A DNA stretch of 10,601 nucleotides from an uncultured Fretibacterium sp. (GTDB taxonomy: Bacteria; Synergistota; Synergistia; Synergistales; Aminobacteriaceae), in contig CALGGR010000163.1 of the NCBI GenBank assembly GCA_937915755.1, forward strand, positions 1 through 10,601, in the 5' to 3' direction. Numbering within the stretch: position 1 is the stretch's first letter; every line of letters begins with the position of its first letter. Made by a program: the position numbers and the translations under genes. The notes beneath the pieces are model-generated. The model ran no database searches, had not been told where the DNA came from, and was given only the letters and a program-made list of their open reading frames with translations. Below are positions 7,189-10,601 of the stretch, piece by piece.

Positions 7189-7653
7189 AGAAACGTTCGT
7201 ATTCTATTTGTATGTCACGGAAACATCTGCCGCTCTCCGATGGCGGAGTTCATAATGAAGCACCTTGTCAGCCAAGCCGGACTCTCTGAACAGCTCACGA
7301 TCTCCTCAGCGGCCACAACAACGGAGGAACTTGGTAATGACATTTATCCAAACGCAAAGGCTGAGCTGAAGCGGCGCGGTATTCCATTTGAGAAACGGCG
7401 AGCGCATCAAATCCGGAGCGATGAGTATGCAGGCTGGGACTTGATAATTGCAATAGATCGTGAGAACCTGGCGGACATTCGATATTCTGTGGAAAATGAC
7501 CCAGAGCATAAAGTGTGGCTTCTGCTGTCATTCGCAGGAGAAGGAAAGTCAGTATCGGATCCGTGGTACACAAGAAACTTCGCCAGAGCATATGATAATA
7601 TTTTCCGCGGGTGTGAAGGATTGCTTGGGAGTCTAGTTAAAGGAGTCTGCTGA
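7189..7653 (+). CDS. Low-molecular-weight protein tyrosine phosphatase with no canonical start codon upstream of its P-loop
   Basis: The frame encodes a full LMW-PTP of about 154 residues. The catalytic loop C-HGNIC-R-S (C-x5-R, codons 7213-7236) follows the strand RILFV, and the general-acid loop SDPWYTRNF lies near the C-terminus. The family dephosphorylates tyrosine or arginine residues in proteins, often regulating capsule kinases or stress responses. The oddity is the start. The first in-frame ATG (7240) comes after the P-loop and would give a dead protein. Upstream the frame is closed by TGA at 7186-7188, with no ATG, GTG or TTG between. ATG at 7179 and GTG at 7185 lie in another frame. 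Removing one A from the AAA at 7191-7193 would join them to the phosphatase frame as MEVKNVRILFVCHGN. A frameshift, sequencing error or unusual initiation (ATT at 7201) is therefore likely. It abuts ybaK with no gap. Confidence 0.82.
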   Translation, partial: RNVRILFVCHGNICRSPMAEFIMKHLVSQAGLSEQLTISSAATTTEELGNDIYPNAKAELKRRGIPFEKRRAHQIRSDEYAGWDLIIAIDRENLADIRYSVENDPEHKVWLLLSFAGEGKSVSDPWYTRNFARAYDNIFRGCEGLLGSLVKGVC

Positions 7654-8136
7654 ATGAAAAATGAAAAAACTAATGTAATGAGACTGCTTGATGGGAAGAA
7701 AATCTCATACTCCAGTCATACATATAAAGCTGATCCGACAATGACGGGTGAGGATATAGCGATACTTCTGGATGAACCGCCCTCGCGTGTATTCAAAACT
7801 CTTGTTACGCAAGGGAAGGGAACTTCTTATTATGTCTTTGTTGTTCCAGTCAACGCTGAACTTGATCTCAAGAAAGCAGCGAAAGCAGCAGGGGAGAAAT
7901 CTGTGGCAATGATAAAGCAGAAGGATCTTCTCCCGTTAACCGGCTATGTGCACGGCGGCTGCTCACCGATAGGAATGAAGAAGCAATTTCCGACATTTAT
8001 CCATGAGACGGCCCTTCAGTATGAAACAATATTTGTCAGCGCTGGGAAGGTAGGGTGCCAGATAGAAATAAAACCGGCGGATTTGATGAACATAGTCAAG
8101 TGCGAAGCTGTGGATATAGCGGCTTTAATGGAGTGA
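7654..8136 (+). CDS. ybaK: Cys-tRNA(Pro)/Cys-tRNA(Cys) deacylase, YbaK/EbsC family
   Basis: This 160-residue single-domain protein matches YbaK length. Homologues hydrolyse Cys-tRNA(Pro), correcting mischarging by prolyl-tRNA synthetase in the cytoplasm. Visible hallmarks are the helix leading to PSRVFKTLV with the conserved catalytic lysine K48, the strand VFVVPVNAELDL, and the TGYVHGGCSPIGMKK loop (residues 96-110), which gives the characteristic GxxGG-SP-G substrate-binding segment. The ATG directly follows the phosphatase stop codon. Its AAAGGAG site (7638-7644) lies inside the phosphatase gene, so the two are probably translationally coupled. It is not a ProX fusion or the INS domain of a prolyl-tRNA synthetase, because the frame holds only this domain. 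It converges on the minus-strand Nudix gene across about 145 bases in which I see no strong terminator. Confidence 0.92.
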   Translation: MKNEKTNVMRLLDGKKISYSSHTYKADPTMTGEDIAILLDEPPSRVFKTLVTQGKGTSYYVFVVPVNAELDLKKAAKAAGEKSVAMIKQKDLLPLTGYVHGGCSPIGMKKQFPTFIHETALQYETIFVSAGKVGCQIEIKPADLMNIVKCEAVDIAALME

Positions 8137-8281
8137 AATCCGGCAAATGCGGTGAAGGGTGGCTGAATAATGTGAAGTCCAGCTACGAAGTAAATCCTCG
8201 AATAGTGATCGAAGGAAGCTCCCTTGAAACGAATTAGGTTATTTACTGCATCTGAATCTATCTGCTGAATTTTGCTGAAGT

Positions 8282-9190
8282 TCAGAAATTTTTTGCCTCT
8301 AAATCCAAAATATCATCGTAAATTCTTCCTTCTGTGTTGCACTTGCCGAAGTACTCCAAAAAGTCGCCGCGTAAAACCCTGGGAAGCCACAGAGGATAGT
8401 CCATGCTCATCTGCTGGTATTTGAGCTTCTTCAACGGTAACCAGATCGGATTCTTCTCAGCATTTTCTTTCAACATTCCAGAGAACTCCCTGGCTACAAA
8501 AACATGAAAGCGAATGTTTTTATCCGGCATATCAAAGTTTAGCCTTGCCATATACTGCGGCTCAGCACATTCTAATCCGCTTTGTTCAAGAATCGCCCGT
8601 GAAGCTGCATTGATCAGTTTTTCTCCGATTCTTATCTCTCCAATTATTCCAGAAAGTTTTCCGGGAACTTTCGCCATCTTCACACGGTCGATCAGAAGCA
8701 CGTTTGAGTTTTTGTCGAACGCAAAGGCTATAACGTACTCTCTATCGGGCATCCAAGTGATCCAGCTTTTCTTTTTTTCTTCGTTTTCCCGCCGTATTGT
8801 TTCCTCCCATGAGAGCTTTATGGCTTCCGGGTGAAGTTTTTCGTAACAGACGTGACAGAGATGATCGTCGTTGAAAAGAAACTCTGTGATAGAGAGTCTC
8901 TTTCCGCAATCAGTGCAGTGCCCCTTGTAAGGGAAAACCACACGATGAAAAATGATACCAAGTGCCAGAAGGCCGGCAGGAACGATGAAAGCCATTTTAT
9001 TTGAAAGCTGTCCGACAGATATAAGGTAATAGACCGTCCAGATAACTGCCGAAGCGAGTGTCATAATCAACACTGCCAACATCTTCTTGCGGCTCTTTTT
9101 GCCGTTTCGTATCAGGCTGAAGAGCAGCAGACCTTCAAAAAATAGAAATATGATGTAGCCGTCAACAACTCCCTGAATAAAGCTTTGCAT
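8282..9190 (-). CDS. Membrane-anchored zinc-ribbon protein with a degenerate MTH1-like Nudix domain
   Basis: This 302-residue protein has an unusual layout. Three hydrophobic segments (about 8-27, 37-58, 66-82) precede a four-cysteine zinc-ribbon-like module, C92-x2-C95-x16-C112-x2-C115. A charged linker then leads to a Nudix fold (about 150-300). The C-terminal half resembles MTH1-type 8-oxo-dGTPases, including the late W-x-P segment and the tail G-x-F-x-x-Y-F. The Nudix box (184-206) keeps G184, E190, R198, E202, G205 and L206. It has A199 and Q203 where the consensus REUXEE has glutamates, so metal binding and catalysis are probably impaired. Opposite MTH1 W117-P118-D119-D120 it has S-M-D264-Y, so base recognition also differs. 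The ATG at 9188-9190 has only a weak AAGG upstream. It lies 28 bases after larA on the same strand. A role in nucleotide sensing is a guess. Confidence 0.75.
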   Translation of the reverse strand: MQSFIQGVVDGYIIFLFFEGLLLFSLIRNGKKSRKKMLAVLIMTLASAVIWTVYYLISVGQLSNKMAFIVPAGLLALGIIFHRVVFPYKGHCTDCGKRLSITEFLFNDDHLCHVCYEKLHPEAIKLSWEETIRRENEEKKKSWITWMPDREYVIAFAFDKNSNVLLIDRVKMAKVPGKLSGIIGEIRIGEKLINAASRAILEQSGLECAEPQYMARLNFDMPDKNIRFHVFVAREFSGMLKENAEKNPIWLPLKKLKYQQMSMDYPLWLPRVLRGDFLEYFGKCNTEGRIYDDILDLEAKNF

Positions 9191-9218
9191 CGTCCGCCAA
9201 CCTTAAACTTATGCAATA

Positions 9219-10250
9219 TTACTCAATGACCATTACAGACACGCCGTCCGGAATTGCAGTAACAGTTGCGTCCTTGTTGCCAAGTATCTCTTCTGCTTTA
9301 GCCATAGCTTCTTCCAGAGAATGTACCGGAATCATGTGAAGTCCCTTAACCATTTCATCTGGAGCCTCAGACATGTAAATGACTGTTGCTTTTTGCAGGA
9401 CACGAATGAATATCTGTGTCTGCCACTGATCTGGGACGGTTTCATTTCTTCCTCTGGACAGGAACAACGCCAAAGTTTTCTCGATATCCGGTTCATCTGC
9501 CATCTGATGATAGAAATGCTCACCACCATGGCCGTCATTGCTTTTTGCCAGCATGATGATTACTCCGCCGGGCTTTACAGTTGCTTCAGCCGCAGTCATG
9601 CCTTTGACAGCCTGATAAATATTCTGGTCAAGCGGGTAACCGCCGTTGGTTGTGATGACGATGTCTGCCGGTTTTGCGTCTACCTTGCACAGAGAAGAAA
9701 GGAAATTGCAGCCAACCTCGTGGGCAGCTTCCATATCGCCAGCAACTGCGAAAATTGCTTCTTTTTCCGCATTGATGACCACGTTGCAGATGAATGCCAG
9801 CTTGGCGGTTCTTGCTGCGAAAACCATGTCTTTATGGATTGGGTTGCCGGCAAGTAGACCGGTCCTTGCATGGGGATCAGCGATGAACTCGGAGCAATGA
9901 TTTGCCATCACTGTCGTTCTGGACGCAATGCCTGGAAGAATGGATTTTCTCGCACCGGAGAAGCCTGCAAAGAAATGAGGTTCGATGAAGCCTTCTGCGC
10001 AAACCAAATCTGCATCGACCACGAGCTTGTTGATGATCAGGTCGCCGCCGCTAGGCAACGTCCCTATGTGAATCAAGGGGGAATTGTCGCAGTCATGAAC
10101 CACAATCTTTTCACTTGCGACGATCTCTTCGCCGAACTTGTTGATCAGCTCTTCCTTGGTAGTTCCTCTGTGACAGCCGGTGCTGATCAGAATGGTGATA
10201 TCCGCTTCCGGGTTGCCCTCTCGTATCTCACGAAGCATTGGCGGAACAAT
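9219..10250 (-). pseudogene. larA: Nickel-dependent lactate racemase (LarA family), N-terminus missing
   Basis: The LarA homology is continuous from about V27-P30 of the open frame (near 10250) to the stop at 9219. LarA interconverts D- and L-lactate, or related 2-hydroxyacids in homologues, using a nickel-pincer nucleotide. Numbering from the open-frame ATG at 10331, H54 (STGCHRGTT), H119 (EPHFFAGF), K129 (SGARKSILPG) and H145 (ANHCSEF) match Lactobacillus plantarum H108, H174, K184 and H200 at a constant offset of 54-55. The cofactor lysine and nickel ligand are therefore present. The DxTRP substrate motif (D72, R75) is absent. Residues 1 to about 26 of the open frame are antisense translation of an ATPase P-loop and not LarA. 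About 80 native N-terminal residues are missing, so the protein is probably inactive. Whether it could still start internally is unclear; no good ribosome site is visible. Confidence 0.82.
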
Positions 10251-10491
10251 TACCTTAATAGGCCCCTCAGGAACAGGAAAATCAACGCTGTTGAGGTGCA
10301 TAAATTTTCTTGAACGTCCTGATTCGGGCATAATTGAAGTTGACGGTGTAAAAATTGATGCGTCTCACACAAAAAATTCTGAGATTTACAGGCTCAGGCG
10401 GAAAACTTCTATGGTCTTTCAGAATTACAACCTTTTCAGGAACATGACAGCTCTGAAAAATGTCATGAAACCCATGATAACGGTTCAGAAG
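10243..10491 (+). pseudogene. Fragment of a polar amino-acid ABC transporter ATPase (GlnQ/HisP type)
   Basis: In the plus strand, an 83-codon stretch encodes the first part of an ATPase: Walker A GPSGTGKST, then LLRCINFLERPDSG, the insert typical of amino-acid transporters (VDGVKIDA) and the Q-loop MVFQNYNLF, followed by NMTALKNVMKP and ITVQK. GlnQ-type proteins are about 240 residues; this ends before the LSGGQ signature and Walker B. The 5' side lacks the first strands and start codon, where it meets larA in head-to-head orientation near 10243-10252. On the 3' side similarity stops at the lysine codon ending at 10491, exactly where the IS200/IS605-like end begins. The plus-strand open frame continues through the insertion to a TAA at 10531-10533, adding 14 unrelated residues. 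It is a doubly truncated, non-functional remnant. Confidence 0.85.
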
Positions 10492-10601
10492 CTAGGTGAA
10501 CTACCGTCACTTATAGAAGAGGCAGCTTCCTAATTCAACGAGGTCAGCGCTCCGATTCTAGGTCGGAGTCGTCTTGCCGAAGGAACGCAGTACGTCCTCT
10601 C
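10492..10601 (-). mobile_element. Right end of an IS200/IS605-type (TnpB) insertion sequence, extending out of the window
   Basis: Read on the minus strand, a TnpB-like C-terminal tail is followed by GGAAGC-TGCC, a short loop region and CGG-TAGTTCACC, ending near 10492-10496. This imperfect hairpin ending in TAGTTCAC matches the well-known right-end structure of IS200/IS605 elements, which in TnpB systems is also the 3' end of the omegaRNA scaffold. A second perfect hairpin lies just inside (CTCCGA 10550-10555 with TCGGAG 10563-10568). The outer boundary coincides with the loss of homology of the ATPase fragment, as expected for an insertion into that gene. No target-site duplication is expected for this family, and the left end lies beyond the window. 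The identification rests on the end structure, as only 24 codons of the protein are visible. Confidence 0.62.
10530..10601 (-). CDS. tnpB: C-terminal tail of TnpB-like RNA-guided nuclease (partial)
   Basis: Twenty-three residues and a TAG stop (10530-10532) are visible, beginning in frame at the window edge: ERTYCVPSARR, then LRPRIGALTSLN. The frame beyond the stop continues EAASS. TnpB proteins often end in a (K/Q)EA motif that overlaps the 3' hairpin of the element, so the TAG may be a CAG-to-TAG change that shortens the tail by a few residues. The catalytic RuvC residues and zinc finger lie outside the window, so activity cannot be judged. Confidence 0.42.
   Translation of the reverse strand, partial: ERTYCVPSARRLRPRIGALTSLN

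Noticed and set aside
7113..7200. A small-RNA or toxin gene in the 7088-7200 gap
   Set aside because: The hairpin and promoter motif are explained by the operon end and the start of the phosphatase gene. No short reading frame with a ribosome site lies between them.
8055..8237. A 60-codon plus-strand open frame spanning the end of ybaK and the convergent gap
   Set aside because: It is a shifted reading of the ybaK 3' end that runs into the gap. There is no start signal and no family resemblance.
8137..8281. Possible bidirectional terminator between ybaK and the Nudix gene
   Set aside because: Only a 5-bp stem (CTGAA with TTCAG) is visible, without a T-run, so I do not call a terminator.
9321..9857. 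A 178-codon plus-strand open frame opposite larA
   Set aside because: It is antisense to a well-conserved LarA coding region with all cofactor residues. The product resembles no protein family and has no ribosome binding site.
1..10601. CRISPR arrays, tRNA or rRNA genes, riboswitches
   Set aside because: I found no regularly spaced direct repeats with spacers beyond the 36-bp operator block, no cloverleaf-like segment and no recognisable conserved RNA element on either strand.

Overview
The window looks like bacterial chromosome of moderate GC with strong AGGAGG-type ribosome binding sites and sigma70-type promoters. The Ig-like (putative-Ig) repeat remnant, the RbsA-type sugar ABC transporter and the codon style would suit an anaerobic gut or rumen bacterium, perhaps Synergistota. 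That placement is a guess from general resemblance; no rRNA or other phylogenetic marker is present.

Layout. (1) 19-660, minus: a remnant of an Ig-like repeat surface protein, cut at both ends. (2) 686-1318, minus: a TetR-type regulator, divergent from (3) a five-gene plus-strand cluster at 1484-7087: Gfo/Idh/MocA dehydrogenase, TIM-barrel sugar isomerase/epimerase, periplasmic binding protein, double-domain ATPase and RbsC-type permease. This reads as one uptake-and-catabolism operon for an unidentified sugar or polyol. A near-consensus promoter is followed by three TTCTA-headed 12-bp direct repeats, a candidate operator for the TetR protein. A terminator-like hairpin separates the binding-protein gene from the ATPase gene. 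(4) 7189-8136, plus: a low-molecular-weight protein tyrosine phosphatase whose catalytic loop lies upstream of any usable start codon, abutting a YbaK-type Cys-tRNA(Pro) deacylase. (5) 8282-9190, minus: a three-TM, zinc-ribbon, MTH1-like Nudix protein with a damaged Nudix box. (6) 9219 to about 10250, minus: a LarA-type lactate racemase lacking its N-terminus. (7) About 10243-10491, plus: the N-terminal part of a polar amino-acid ABC ATPase gene, fused head-to-head with larA and cut on its other side by (8) the right end of an IS200/IS605-type TnpB element (10492-10601, minus) that runs out of the window.

The intact middle is an ordinary regulated sugar operon. Both edges are broken genes: the Ig repeat remnant on the left, and truncated larA, truncated ATPase and the insertion sequence end on the right. 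This suggests either an unstable, recombined segment or assembly chimerism. The most informative observations are the IS605/omegaRNA end that abuts the ATPase fragment, the spurious N-terminus of the larA open frame (antisense of an ATPase P-loop), the phosphatase with no start codon, the degenerate membrane Nudix protein and the three-repeat operator.
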